DNA from: Accumulibacter sp.
GTDB lineage: Bacteria; Pseudomonadota; Gammaproteobacteria; Burkholderiales; Rhodocyclaceae
Length of the DNA stretch: 33,793 bases
Assembly (NCBI RefSeq): GCF_023806635.1
Contig: NZ_JAMTDQ010000017.1
Coordinates: 1 to 33,793 of the forward strand
Reading direction: 5' to 3'
Shown: positions 9,881 to 18,733 of the stretch, one piece after another
Numbering within the stretch: the first letter of the stretch is position 1
How the letters are laid out: each line of letters starts with the position of its first letter
Notes under the pieces: model-generated
Database searches by the model: none
Told to the model about the DNA's origin: nothing
What the model saw: only the letters and a program-made list of their open reading frames with translations
Position numbers and translations under genes: made by a program

Positions 9881-10186
9881 TTGCTTACACTGTCCCACTT
9901 TTTGATCCTGGGCGCGATCCTGTTCGCGATCAGCGTCGTCGGCATTTTCCTCAATCGCAAGAATCTGATCATCATCATGATGTCGATCGAGTTGATGCTG
10001 CTGGCCGTGAACATGAACTTCATCGCCTTCTCCCACTACCTGCAGGATCTGGCCGGACAGGTGTTCGTCTTTTTCATTCTCACGGTCGCCGCTGCCGAGG
10101 CGGCGATCGGGCTGGCGATTCTCGTGGTGCTGTTCCGCAATTTGAAGACCATCCACGTGGATGATCTGGACAGCCTGAAGGGTTGA
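9881..10186 (+). CDS. nuoK: NADH-quinone oxidoreductase subunit K
   Basis: NuoK is a three-helix membrane subunit related to MrpC antiporter subunits. The TTG at 9881 gives a product of exactly 101 residues ([18 protein letters not shown]), the canonical family length. It is preceded at short range by AGGGAGG. An upstream GTG at 9833 would add 16 polar residues with no family resemblance, so I reject it. The two glutamates proposed to carry protons are Glu37 (MSIELMLL) and Glu73 (AAAEAAIGL). The rare start codon in an otherwise ATG-started operon may lower its initiation rate. Confidence 0.95.
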   Translation: MLTLSHFLILGAILFAISVVGIFLNRKNLIIIMMSIELMLLAVNMNFIAFSHYLQDLAGQVFVFFILTVAAAEAAIGLAILVVLFRNLKTIHVDDLDSLKG

Positions 10187-10188
10187 AC

Positions 10189-12291
10189 ATGGAAATGCAA
10201 AAGCTCTACCTGCTCGTACCCCTCGCGCCACTCGTCGGTGCGATCATCGCCGGTCTCTTTTGCCGTGTCATCCCCCGCTGGGTTGCGCACACGGTGACGA
10301 TCGCCGGCGTGGCGATCAGCTGCTTTGCTTCGTTTCTGATCTTCCGGGACGTACTGGCGGGGAACACCTACAACGGACCGGTGTACCAGTGGCTGACCTC
10401 CGGGGGCTATCGCTTCGAAGTCGGCTTCCTCATCGACCAGCTGACCGTGACGATGATGCTGGTCGTCACTTTCGTATCGCTGATGGTGCACATCTACACC
10501 ATCGGCTACATGCAGGACGACCCGGGCTACAACCGCTTCTTCAGCTACATCTCGCTGTTCACCTTCTCGATGTTGATGCTCGTCATGAGCAACAATTTCA
10601 TGCAGCTCTTTTTTGGCTGGGAGGCAGTCGGTCTGGTTTCGTACCTGTTGATCGGCTTCTGGTATACCCGACCGACGGCGATTTTCGCCAACCTCAAGGC
10701 CTTTCTCGTCAATCGCGTCGGTGATTTCGGCTTCATCCTCGGCATCGGGCTGGTGCTTGCCCATTTCGGCACGCTCGACTACGCCGCCGTTTTTGCCAAG
10801 GCGCCGGAAGTCGCGGGCACTACGCTGCACCTCTTCGGCCAGGGTGAAGGCGTCGCCCTGATGACGGCGACCTGCATCCTGCTGTTCGTCGGCGCCATGG
10901 GCAAATCGGCGCAGGTTCCGCTGCACGTCTGGCTGCCCGATTCGATGGAGGGTCCGACGCCCATCTCCGCCCTGATCCACGCCGCGACGATGGTCACCGC
11001 CGGCATTTTCATGGTGGCGCGGATGTCCCCACTGTTCGAGCTGTCGGACACGGCACTCTCCTTCGTCATCATCATTGGGGCCGTGACGGCGTTGTTCATG
11101 GGTTTCCTGGGGATCATCCAGAACGACATCAAACGGGTCGTCGCCTATTCCACCCTGTCGCAGCTTGGCTACATGACGGTCGCCCTGGGCGCTTCGGCGT
11201 ACTCGGTGGCGATCTTCCACCTGATGACGCATGCCTTCTTCAAGGCGTTGCTGTTCCTGGCCGCCGGTTCGGTGATCATCGGCATGCATCACGACCAGGA
11301 TATTCGCAACATGGGTGGCCTGCGCCGCTACATGCCCGTGACCTGGATCACATCGTTGATCGGATCATTGGCACTGATCGGTACCCCCTTCTTTGCCGGC
11401 TTCTATTCCAAGGATTCGATCATCGAGGCCGTCGCCATGTCGCACATCCCAGGTGCCCGCTTCGCTTATTTCGCGGTGATGGCGGGAGTCTTCGTCACCG
11501 CCTTCTATTCGTTCCGGATGTACTTCCTGGTGTTTCACGGTGAGGAGCGTTTCGGCAAGGCGTCCGCCGACGCGCACGGCCATGCCGCGGCTCCGTCGCA
11601 TGCACAGGAAAGTACCCCCGCCGGCAGTTCCGGCGGGCACGACGATGACCACGGTCACCACTCGGACGACGCACACGACGATGCGCATCACCACGGCCTT
11701 GCTCCCGGCCAGAAGCCGCACGAGACGCCCTGGGTGATGACGCTGCCGCTGATCCTGCTGGCGATCCCCTCCGTGATCATCGGCTACGTCGCGATCGAAC
11801 CGATGTTGTTTGGCGACTACTTCAAGGGTTCGATCTTCGTTGATGCGGTGGCGCATCCGGTGATGAAGGAACTCGCACATCACTTCCACGGTGCCTTCGC
11901 CATGGCCACCCACGCCCTCACGACCGCCGTCTTCTGGCTGGCTGCCCTCGGTGTGGCGCTCGCGTGGTTCTTCTACCTCAAGCGGCCCGACATTCCAGCA
12001 GCCATAAAGGAACGGGCTGGCTGGCTATACAACCTGCTCGACAACAAGTACTACTTTGACAAATTCAACGAGGTGTTCTTTGCCGGCGGGGCGCGACTGC
12101 TCGGCCGCGGCCTTTGGAAGGGGGGCGACGCGGGCCTCATCGACGGCATCATCGTCAATGGTTCGGCACACTTCGTCGGCTGGTTCGCAAGGATGGTTCG
12201 CCTGTTCCAGACCGGTCACATTTACCACTACGCTTTTACGATGATTATCGGCGTGTTCGTCTTGATGACCCTCTGGGTCACGCGCGCCTGA
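10189..12291 (+). CDS. nuoL: NADH-quinone oxidoreductase subunit L (antiporter-like)
   Basis: NuoL is the distal proton-pumping subunit, an Mrp-antiporter-like protein with a lateral C-terminal helix. From the ATG at 10189 (MEMQKLYLLVPLAPLVGAI) the product is 700 residues, longer than the usual 610-680. The conserved glutamate motif FGWEAVGLVSYLLIGFWY and the lysine/histidine region GKSAQVPLHVWLPDSMEGPT are present. The extra length is partly a soluble loop from about residue 452 to 510. It contains a run of histidine and aspartate (HDDDHGHHSDDAHDDAHHH, about 484-502) before GLAPGQKPHETPWVM. Similar His-rich loops occur in some betaproteobacterial NuoL proteins, to my recollection. Confidence 0.97.
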   Translation: MEMQKLYLLVPLAPLVGAIIAGLFCRVIPRWVAHTVTIAGVAISCFASFLIFRDVLAGNTYNGPVYQWLTSGGYRFEVGFLIDQLTVTMMLVVTFVSLMVHIYTIGYMQDDPGYNRFFSYISLFTFSMLMLVMSNNFMQLFFGWEAVGLVSYLLIGFWYTRPTAIFANLKAFLVNRVGDFGFILGIGLVLAHFGTLDYAAVFAKAPEVAGTTLHLFGQGEGVALMTATCILLFVGAMGKSAQVPLHVWLPDSMEGPTPISALIHAATMVTAGIFMVARMSPLFELSDTALSFVIIIGAVTALFMGFLGIIQNDIKRVVAYSTLSQLGYMTVALGASAYSVAIFHLMTHAFFKALLFLAAGSVIIGMHHDQDIRNMGGLRRYMPVTWITSLIGSLALIGTPFFAGFYSKDSIIEAVAMSHIPGARFAYFAVMAGVFVTAFYSFRMYFLVFHGEERFGKASADAHGHAAAPSHAQESTPAGSSGGHDDDHGHHSDDAHDDAHHHGLAPGQKPHETPWVMTLPLILLAIPSVIIGYVAIEPMLFGDYFKGSIFVDAVAHPVMKELAHHFHGAFAMATHALTTAVFWLAALGVALAWFFYLKRPDIPAAIKERAGWLYNLLDNKYYFDKFNEVFFAGGARLLGRGLWKGGDAGLIDGIIVNGSAHFVGWFARMVRLFQTGHIYHYAFTMIIGVFVLMTLWVTRA

Positions 12292-12314
12292 GCTAGAGAA
12301 AGACTGGGAACGAT

Positions 12315-13799
12315 ATGTCAGGCACGCCGCTTCTCTCTCTTGCCGTCTGGGTCCCGATCCTCGCCGGTCTGGTTGTTCTGGCGACGGGATCCGATCGCAA
12401 TGCACCGCTGGCAAGAGCACTCTCGCTGATCGGTGCCGTTGCCGGCCTGCTGGTGACGATTCCCCTCTACACGGGCTTTGACCTGCACACGCCGGCGATG
12501 CAGTTCGTCGAACTGAAGCCCTGGATTCCTCGTTTCAATGTGAACTACCACCTCGGCGTCGATGGGATCTCGATGCTCTTCGTGATCCTCAACAGTTTCA
12601 TCACGGTGACGGTGGTGCTCGCTGGTTGGCAGGTGATCGACAGCAAGGTGGCGCAATACCATGCCGGCTTCCTGATCATGTCGGGATTGCTGAACGGAAT
12701 CTTCTCTGCCCTCGACGGCGTCCTTTTCTACGTCTTTTTCGAGGCCTCGCTGATTCCCCTCTATTTGATCATCGGCATCTGGGGCGGCCCGAATCGCGTT
12801 TACGCGGCATTCAAGTTCTTCCTCTTCACCTTGTTTGGATCCCTGCTCTTCCTGATTGCCCTCCTCTATCTGTTCATCTCATCGGGGGGCAGTTTCTCGA
12901 TCCTCGACTGGCACCGAATGCCGATCGGCATGACCGCCCAGACCTGGCTGTTCCTGGCGTTTCTGGTTGCGTTCGCGGTCAAGGTTCCGATGTGGCCGGT
13001 TCATACCTGGTTGCCAGACGCGCACGTCGAAGCGCCAACCGGCGGATCGATCGTCCTGGCTGCGATTGCGCTGAAGCTTGGGGCCTATGGATTTCTGCGT
13101 TTCTCCCTACCGATTGCTCCCGACGCCTCGCACGAGCTCGCCGGTTTCGTCATGGCGCTGTCGCTGATCGCGATCATCTACATTGGGTTCGTCGCCCTTG
13201 TGCAGGAGGACATGAAGAAACTGGTGGCGTACTCCTCGATCGCCCACATGGGTTTCGTCACGCTGGGCTTCTTCATCTTCAGCCCGCTGGGCGTCGAGGG
13301 GGCACTGGTGCAGATGATTTCGCACGGCTTCGTCTCCGGTGCCATGTTCTTCTCGATCGGCGTCATGTACGACCGCGCACACTCGCGTTTGATCGCCGAC
13401 TATGGCGGTGTGGTCAATACGATGCCAAAGTTTGCCGCCTTCTTCATGCTCTTTGCCATGGCCAACGCGGGCCTGCCGGCGACGTCGGGCTTTGTCGGCG
13501 AGTTCATGGTGATCCTGGCAGCGGTCGAGCACAACTTCTGGGTTGCCTTTGCAGCCGCTTCGACGATGATCGTCGGCGCTGCCTATACGCTGTGGATGTA
13601 CAAGCGGGTCGTCTTTGGCAGCGTGGCGAATCATCATGTCGCCGAACTCAGGGACATCAATGGCCGCGAGTTCCTCATCTTCGTCCTCTTCGCAATCGGC
13701 GCATTGGGCATGGGGCTTTATCCGCAGCCGTTTACCGAAGTCATGCACAGCTCGGTGGATGAGTTGCTGCGTCACGTCGCCCTCAGCAAGATCCAATAA
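12315..13799 (+). CDS. nuoM: NADH-quinone oxidoreductase subunit M (antiporter-like)
   Basis: NuoM is the second antiporter-like proton-pumping subunit. It has 494 residues and about 14 predicted helices. The conserved glutamate lies in FYVFFEASLIPLYLIIGIWG. The central lysine region reads AVKVPMWPVHTWLPDAHVEA, followed by PTGGSIVLAAIALKLGAYGF. GGGAACG lies a few bases before the ATG. The stop is directly followed by a TTG codon in the nuoN frame, and the preferred nuoN ATG begins 12 bases after it. Confidence 0.98.
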   Translation: MSGTPLLSLAVWVPILAGLVVLATGSDRNAPLARALSLIGAVAGLLVTIPLYTGFDLHTPAMQFVELKPWIPRFNVNYHLGVDGISMLFVILNSFITVTVVLAGWQVIDSKVAQYHAGFLIMSGLLNGIFSALDGVLFYVFFEASLIPLYLIIGIWGGPNRVYAAFKFFLFTLFGSLLFLIALLYLFISSGGSFSILDWHRMPIGMTAQTWLFLAFLVAFAVKVPMWPVHTWLPDAHVEAPTGGSIVLAAIALKLGAYGFLRFSLPIAPDASHELAGFVMALSLIAIIYIGFVALVQEDMKKLVAYSSIAHMGFVTLGFFIFSPLGVEGALVQMISHGFVSGAMFFSIGVMYDRAHSRLIADYGGVVNTMPKFAAFFMLFAMANAGLPATSGFVGEFMVILAAVEHNFWVAFAAASTMIVGAAYTLWMYKRVVFGSVANHHVAELRDINGREFLIFVLFAIGALGMGLYPQPFTEVMHSSVDELLRHVALSKIQ

Positions 13800-13811
13800 T
13801 TGGTAGCCGCT

Positions 13812-15299
13812 ATGACTCTTGCCGAAATGCAGTTCCAGGTTCCGGACCTCCGCCTTGCGAGCGCGGAGATCTTCATGTTGCTGATGGCCTGCCTGATCCT
13901 GGTGGGTGACCTGCTGGCCAAGGACCAGAACAGGACGCTGACCTTCGTCGCTACCCAGCTGACGCTCATCGGCGCGGCGGTGATCACCTTCGCCAGCAGT
14001 TCCGGCGACACCGCCTACACCTTCAGCAACATGTTCGTCGGCGACCTGATGGCCGATTTGCTGAAGCTCCTTCTCTACCTCACGGTAATCGTCATCCTGT
14101 TCTACTCGCGTGGCTACATCCTCGAGCGGCCGCAGATGGCCCGAGGCGAATACTATTCACTCGCCCTCTTCGCCACCCTTGGGATGATGGTGATGATCTC
14201 GGCCAGCCATCTGGTCACGATCTATATCGGCTTGGAACTGCTTTCACTCTCGCTCTACGCGATGGTCGCGATGAACCGCGATTCGGTTCCGGCAACCGAA
14301 GCGGCAATGAAGTATTTCGTCCTCGGGGCACTGGCTTCCGGCCTGCTGCTCTACGGTATGTCCATGATCTATGGAGCGACTGGCACGCTCGAGATTCCGG
14401 CGATTGCCGAGCGTCTCTACCTTGGCCAGTTCGACAAGGGGATTCTCGTTTTCGGGCTCGTCTTTGTCGTCGCCGGTCTGGCGTTCAAGCTTGGCGTCGT
14501 TCCGTTCCACATGTGGATACCGGACGTCTATCATGGGGCACCGACGGCGGTCACTCTGTTCATCGCGACGGCACCGAAACTGGCAGCTTTCGCAATGGTC
14601 ATGCGTTTGCTGGTGAACGGTCTGATCGTCGTCTCACACGATTGGCAGCAGATGCTGATCATCTTGTCGGTCCTCTCGATGGCCATCGGCAACGTTGCCG
14701 CAATCGCCCAGACCAACCTCAAGCGCATGCTGGCCTACTCGGCGATCTCGCATATGGGATTCATGCTGCTCGGCATCGTCACCGGTGTCGTCGGCGGTGA
14801 TGCCCGTTTCGCGCTCAATGCGTACAGCTCGGCGATGTTCTACGTCATCACCTACGTCCTGACCAGCGCCGGCACCTTCGGCATGATCCTTCTGCTCGCC
14901 CGCGGTGGCCTGGAGTCGGACGAACTCGACGATTTCAGGGGGCTCAACAAGCGCAGTCCGTGGTTCGCCGGCGTCATGATGATGATGATGTTCTCGATGG
15001 CCGGAATCCCGTTCTTCGTCGGTTTCTTTGCCAAGTTCTCGGTTCTGCAGGCAGTCGTTGCCGCCGGCCAGCTCTGGCTGGCGATTGTCGCCGTCGCCTT
15101 CTCGTTGGTCGGCTGCTTCTACTACCTGCGGGTGGTCAAGATCATGTACTTCGACCAACCGGCGAACATGAGCCCGATCGAGGCGCCGCTGGACATGAAG
15201 ATCCTGATGTCGGCCAATGGCTTGGCGGTGGCCTTGCTCGGCATCTTCCCGCAAGTCCTGATGTCCCTGTGCGCGTTCTCGCTGCTGCGTTCACTCTGA
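13812..15299 (+). CDS. nuoN: NADH-quinone oxidoreductase subunit N (antiporter-like)
   Basis: NuoN is the third antiporter-like subunit. It contains the family motifs [20 protein letters not shown] and [20 protein letters not shown], followed by [14 protein letters not shown] prefer the ATG at 13812 ([20 protein letters not shown]), which gives 495 residues. A TTG at 13800, immediately after the nuoM stop, is in frame and would add four residues. Neither has a strong ribosome site, so coupling to nuoM is likely. It is the last nuo gene. The DUF2818 gene that I recall following nuoN in many betaproteobacteria is absent. Confidence 0.97.
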   Translation: MTLAEMQFQVPDLRLASAEIFMLLMACLILVGDLLAKDQNRTLTFVATQLTLIGAAVITFASSSGDTAYTFSNMFVGDLMADLLKLLLYLTVIVILFYSRGYILERPQMARGEYYSLALFATLGMMVMISASHLVTIYIGLELLSLSLYAMVAMNRDSVPATEAAMKYFVLGALASGLLLYGMSMIYGATGTLEIPAIAERLYLGQFDKGILVFGLVFVVAGLAFKLGVVPFHMWIPDVYHGAPTAVTLFIATAPKLAAFAMVMRLLVNGLIVVSHDWQQMLIILSVLSMAIGNVAAIAQTNLKRMLAYSAISHMGFMLLGIVTGVVGGDARFALNAYSSAMFYVITYVLTSAGTFGMILLLARGGLESDELDDFRGLNKRSPWFAGVMMMMMFSMAGIPFFVGFFAKFSVLQAVVAAGQLWLAIVAVAFSLVGCFYYLRVVKIMYFDQPANMSPIEAPLDMKILMSANGLAVALLGIFPQVLMSLCAFSLLRSL

Positions 15300-15321
15300 T
15301 CGCCGGCAGCCGTCTGGCCGG

Positions 15322-15347
15322 AACGCTCCGCGCAGTCGGGGCGTTTT
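15322..15347 (+). terminator. Probable weak intrinsic terminator after nuoN
   Basis: AACGCTCC (15322-15329) can pair fully with GGGGCGTT (15338-15345), including one T-G pair, around an 8-base loop. It ends in a short T-run (15344-15347). It lies 23 bases after the nuoN stop and just before the NUDIX gene. The short T-tract suggests partial termination, so read-through into the NUDIX gene is possible. Confidence 0.5.
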
Positions 15348-15363
15348 CGGCGTGAGGCTTGCC

Positions 15364-15924
15364 ATGCAGGAAGAATACAGCCATCTCGCGGAACAGCAAC
15401 TGGAGAGCGCGCAGGTTTTCAATGGCCGGCTCCTCGACGTCCGTCGCGACCGGGTGCGGCTGCCAGACGGCAACGAGTGCCTGCGTGAGTATGTCCGGCA
15501 TCAGGGGGCTGTGGTGGTGATCGCCGAACTCGAAGACGAGCGACTGCTATTCGTCCGCCAGTACCGCTATCCGTTGCGCCGTACCTTCCTCGAGTTGCCG
15601 GCGGGCAAGATCGACACAGGCGAGGACCTTCTCAGTACGGGGCGACGCGAACTGCTCGAGGAAACCGGCTACCGGGCCCGTTCGTGGCGCCATCTTGGGG
15701 TCATGCACCCCTGCGTTGGCTACTCCGACGAGCGAATCGAGATCTTCCTTGCCCGTGGTCTGACCCGCGAGGCCGATCCGAACCCCGACAGTAGCGAATT
15801 TCTCGATGTCCTCAGTCTGCCTCTGTGCGAGGCCCTGGCGTCGATAAAGAGCGGAGCCATCACGGACGCCAAGACGATCACGGCGCTCTTCTGGGGCGAG
15901 AAGGTCCTGCGCGCAGCCTGGTGA
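15364..15924 (+). CDS. NUDIX hydrolase, ADP-ribose pyrophosphatase (NudF) type
   Basis: The enzyme probably hydrolyses ADP-ribose or related nucleoside diphosphate sugars to AMP and a sugar phosphate in the cytoplasm. The 186-residue product contains a perfect NUDIX box spanning residues 81-103, with the invariant pattern G-x5-E-x7-REUxEExGU (key part RRELLEETGY). The preceding strand LLFVRQYRYPLRRTFLELPAG and the downstream VGYSDERIEIFLA are typical of the ADP-ribose subgroup. The ATG at 15364 follows GTGAGG. A GTG at 15352 is less likely. Its position directly after nuo is shared with other betaproteobacteria, to my recollection. Substrate is inferred from subgroup features, not shown. Confidence 0.9.
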   Translation: MQEEYSHLAEQQLESAQVFNGRLLDVRRDRVRLPDGNECLREYVRHQGAVVVIAELEDERLLFVRQYRYPLRRTFLELPAGKIDTGEDLLSTGRRELLEETGYRARSWRHLGVMHPCVGYSDERIEIFLARGLTREADPNPDSSEFLDVLSLPLCEALASIKSGAITDAKTITALFWGEKVLRAAW

Positions 15925-16110
15925 CCATCTGCGTCGCTCCTTTCGGTGCTCCTGAAGGAGGGCGACAAGGTCGACGCGGCCGGCGGCGGCGACACGGGCT
16001 CCGCTCCGTGCTGCTGCAGCCAATCGTCAGTCAAGCGAGCGCAGACTCTGCGGCCGGCACGTGACGCGGTCGCAATGGCGGCTGGGCATGCTGCTTGCCT
16101 GTGCCGGTGA
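15925..16110. other. Convergent intergenic region between the NUDIX gene and yceH
   Basis: No gene is supported in these 186 bases. The region contains two small inverted repeats: CTCCTT...AAGGAG near 15936-15960, and CACGG...CCGTG a little downstream. Neither has a T-run on either strand, so a bidirectional intrinsic terminator is not evident. Open frames here are short, start at rare codons and resemble nothing I know. Confidence 0.5.
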
Positions 16111-16839
16111 TCATGTGCCGCTACGACCGCTCGCTGCTGCAGGTCTCAGTTCTTGAGCGAGCGCTCCAGGCTGGGTCGCCCGCTCAAGCATCAGCCGCAG
16201 CTCCTGCAACCCGGCGCGCAGCTCGCTCACCTCCTGCTCGAGGCGAGCCAGCCTGTCGCTCAGCTCGCTCGCGTCTTTGCTCGACTCGCACCCGTCGCTG
16301 CTCGGGTACGCCGGCAGCGCGGGTTCGCCGCACAGCAAATGCGCCCAGCGGTGCTCGCGCGAGCCCGCCTGCTTTGGCATCCGGACGACCAAGGCGCCGG
16401 CTTTGCGTGTCGCGAGTTCATCCAGGTAAGCTTCGACCGATGAACTGTCGTCGAAACGGTAGAGGCGTTCGCTGTTGGCTCGCAGCTCGTTGACCGTCTG
16501 CGCTCCGCGCAGAGCGAGCGTGGCGAGCAACGCGACGGCTGCCGCAGGCACGGCGTACACCTTCCCCAGATTGTGCGCGTAGCGCAGGACGCGCCCCGAG
16601 GCACCATAGGTCTCAAGCACCAGCGCCCGTCTGCGCAGGTTTTCAAGTGCTTGCTGAATTTCGCTTTCTGTTGCAGTGACAACGGGGTCGCGCGCTGACT
16701 TCTGGTTGCAGCCTGCACCAAGGCCGTTCAGGGTCAGCGGATAGGCGTCCGGGGTCGTGCTCTCCTTTTCGATCAGCACGCCCAGAATCCGGGCTTCGAG
16801 GAAATCGAGCGGCGCCTGCGCCACGGCGGCTTGTGTCAT
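16111..16839 (-). CDS. yceH: YceH family protein (DUF480)
   Basis: The function is not established. Members are soluble proteins with tandem winged-helix-like domains. The 242-residue product starts with the family pattern LDFLEARILGVLIEKESTTP, then PDAYPLTLNGLGAGCNQKS (residues 30-48) and NLRRRALVLETYGASGRVLRYAH. The second domain includes LALRGAQTVNELRANSERLYRF. The C-terminal part (from about 195) is a predicted coiled coil (LSDRLARLEQEVSELRAGLQ) followed by an Ala/Gly/Ser-rich tail. The ATG at 16839 is preceded by GGAAGGAG. It lies 75 bases downstream of prfC on the same strand and may be co-transcribed with it. Confidence 0.93.
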   Translation of the reverse strand: MTQAAVAQAPLDFLEARILGVLIEKESTTPDAYPLTLNGLGAGCNQKSARDPVVTATESEIQQALENLRRRALVLETYGASGRVLRYAHNLGKVYAVPAAAVALLATLALRGAQTVNELRANSERLYRFDDSSSVEAYLDELATRKAGALVVRMPKQAGSREHRWAHLLCGEPALPAYPSSDGCESSKDASELSDRLARLEQEVSELRAGLQELRLMLERATQPGALAQELRPAAASGRSGT

Positions 16840-16874
16840 CGTCTGCTCCTTCCTGTTCGTCCTGCACCCTCTTC

Positions 16875-16891
16875 CAGCGGCATTGCCGCTG
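16875..16891 (-). other. Hairpin between prfC and yceH
   Basis: CAGCGGC and GCCGCTG form a perfect 7 bp inverted repeat around three bases. No T-run follows on either strand. It lies between the prfC stop and the yceH ribosome site, so it may act as an mRNA stability element or a weak attenuator. Confidence 0.35.
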
Positions 16892-16914
16892 ACGCGCCTC
16901 GCGCCAGGCTGGCG

Positions 16915-18546
16915 TCAGGCGAACAACTGTCCGTGCTCCCGCGAGTCGTGAAAGCCGACGCTGTTCCACTTCTCGCGGGTGACTTCCAGGTTGTAACGCG
17001 TGCTCGCCAGGTAGACCGGGTTGCCATCGACATCACGCGCCATTCGCTGCGCCTGCTCGCGCTCGAAACCGCGGCGCGTCGTTTCGTCTGGGAACGTGAG
17101 CCAGCGAGCGGTGTAGATGTCTGCGGGTTCGAATATGGCATCGACCTTGTATTCCGTCTGCAGCCGCTGCGCGACGACCTCGAACTGCAGGTTTCCCACC
17201 GCTCCCAGCAGCAGCGAACCGCTGGCCAGGCTTTCGAAGACCTGGATCGCCCCCTCTTCACCGAGCTCCTGCAGGCCCTTCTGCAGCTGCTTGCCTTTCA
17301 GTGGATCGCGCAGGCGCGCGGCCCGGAAAAGCTCGGGCGAGAAGTATGGAATGCCCTTGAAGCCCAGTGCCTCGCCTTCGCTGAGGCAGTCGCCGATGTG
17401 CAGGTTGCCGTGGTTGTGGATGCCGATGATGTCGCCGGCAACGGCATCTTCCATCAGCAAGCGCTCATTGGCCATGAAGGTCAGGACGTTCGCCAGTTTC
17501 ATCTCGCGGTTCAGGCGGATGTGCCTGACCTTCATGCCCGACGTGTAGCGCCCGGAGCAAACCCGGAAGAAGGCGATCCGATCCCGATGCTTGGGGTCCA
17601 TGTTGGCCTGGATCTTGAACACGAAACCGCTGAAGGCCGCTTCGGCGGGCTGCACCAGACGGCAGCCGGCGTCGCGTTCCTGCGGTGGCGGTGCCCAGTC
17701 GAGCAGTGCCTGCAGGATTTCCTGTACGCCGAAGTTGTTGATCGCCGAGCCGAAGAACACCGGCGACTGTCGCCCGGCAAGGAAGCCCACCAGGTCGAAA
17801 GGGCTGCTGGCGTTCTGGATCAGATCAACGTCCTCGCGTAGGCGGCCGACTTCCCCGGGGAACTGGGCGTCGAGGAGCGGATTGTCGAGTCCGTCGAGTC
17901 GCTCCGATTCGCTGCGCCGCTCCTCACCCGCGGCAAAGTGCAGCAGGCGGTCGTTCAGCAGGTGATAGACGCCGCGAAAGCTCTTGCCCATGCCGATCGG
18001 CCACGTGATCGGCGCGCACTCGATACCCAGAACGGATTCGATCTCTGCCAGCAGCTCGAAGGGCTCCCGCACTTCCCGGTCCAGCTTGTTGACGAAGGTG
18101 ATGATCGGCGTGCTGCGCATGCGACAGACGTTGAGCAGCTTGATCGTCTGCGCCTCGACCCCTTTGGCTGCGTCGATCACCATCACCGCGGCGTCGACAG
18201 CAGTCAGCACGCGATAAGTGTCTTCAGAAAAGTCCTCGTGCCCGGGCGTGTCCAGCAGATTGATGGTGTGCCCGCCGTACTCGAACTGCATGACCGAGCT
18301 GGTCACCGAAATTCCGCGCTGCTTCTCGACCTCCATCCAGTCGGAGGTGGCATGGCGGGAGCTCTTGCGTCCCTTGACGGTGCCGGCCAGCTGGATCGCG
18401 CCGCCGAAGAGCAGAAGCTTCTCGGTGAGGGTCGTCTTGCCGGCGTCAGGGTGCGAGATGATCGCAAAGGTACGCCGCTTCGCCACCTCACGCAGGATCT
18501 CCGGTGGGAACGTACTTTCGTTGCTGCCGTCGGGGCCAATGCTCAT
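16915..18546 (-). CDS. prfC: Peptide chain release factor 3
   Basis: RF3 is a translational GTPase that speeds release of RF1/RF2 from the ribosome after termination. The G-domain motifs are complete: P-loop SHPDAGKTT (residues 31-39), RGISV switch I region (77-81), DTPGHEDF (99-106) and NKLD (153-156). The 543-residue length fits the family. I chose the ATG at 18546, which follows GAAGG at 7 bases. A TTG at 18567 would add seven residues without a ribosome site. A TATAGT box lies 81 bases upstream. The first residues are slightly extended relative to E. coli RF3. Confidence 0.98.
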   Translation of the reverse strand: MSIGPDGSNESTFPPEILREVAKRRTFAIISHPDAGKTTLTEKLLLFGGAIQLAGTVKGRKSSRHATSDWMEVEKQRGISVTSSVMQFEYGGHTINLLDTPGHEDFSEDTYRVLTAVDAAVMVIDAAKGVEAQTIKLLNVCRMRSTPIITFVNKLDREVREPFELLAEIESVLGIECAPITWPIGMGKSFRGVYHLLNDRLLHFAAGEERRSESERLDGLDNPLLDAQFPGEVGRLREDVDLIQNASSPFDLVGFLAGRQSPVFFGSAINNFGVQEILQALLDWAPPPQERDAGCRLVQPAEAAFSGFVFKIQANMDPKHRDRIAFFRVCSGRYTSGMKVRHIRLNREMKLANVLTFMANERLLMEDAVAGDIIGIHNHGNLHIGDCLSEGEALGFKGIPYFSPELFRAARLRDPLKGKQLQKGLQELGEEGAIQVFESLASGSLLLGAVGNLQFEVVAQRLQTEYKVDAIFEPADIYTARWLTFPDETTRRGFEREQAQRMARDVDGNPVYLASTRYNLEVTREKWNSVGFHDSREHGQLFA

Positions 18547-18626
18547 CGGGATGCCTTCATGCGACAAGGGGGGCGGGCTGCGGTACGGCCCTCTTGTAGG
18601 CGAGTTCCTGGCGGCGCGCAGGCCGC

Positions 18627-18655
18627 ACTATAGCAGACGGGCGCAGACGGCTGCA
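18627..18655 (-). promoter_or_regulatory. Probable prfC promoter
   Basis: Read on the minus strand, TATAGT (18632-18627) is a good -10 box. The -35 position 17 bases upstream (TGCAGC, 18655-18650) is poor. Transcription would start near 18620, about 74 bases before the prfC ATG. The 187-base gap to the methyltransferase stop holds no gene. Confidence 0.45.
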
Positions 18656-18733
18656 CCGTGGCTGTCGGCCCTGTGGCCGGGCGGTGACACCCTCGGCAGC
18701 GGCAGCCTGCGGCCCTCTCTCGGAGCAGACTGA

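Noticed and set aside
8597-10231. A 544-codon minus-strand frame across nuoI, J and K
   Set aside because: It lies antisense to three recognisable genes, with a low-complexity His/Gln/Asp composition and no domain.
15720-16034. Minus-strand open frame between yceH and the NUDIX gene
   Set aside because: It starts at TTG without a ribosome site, overlaps the 3' half of the NUDIX gene antisense, and shows no family features.
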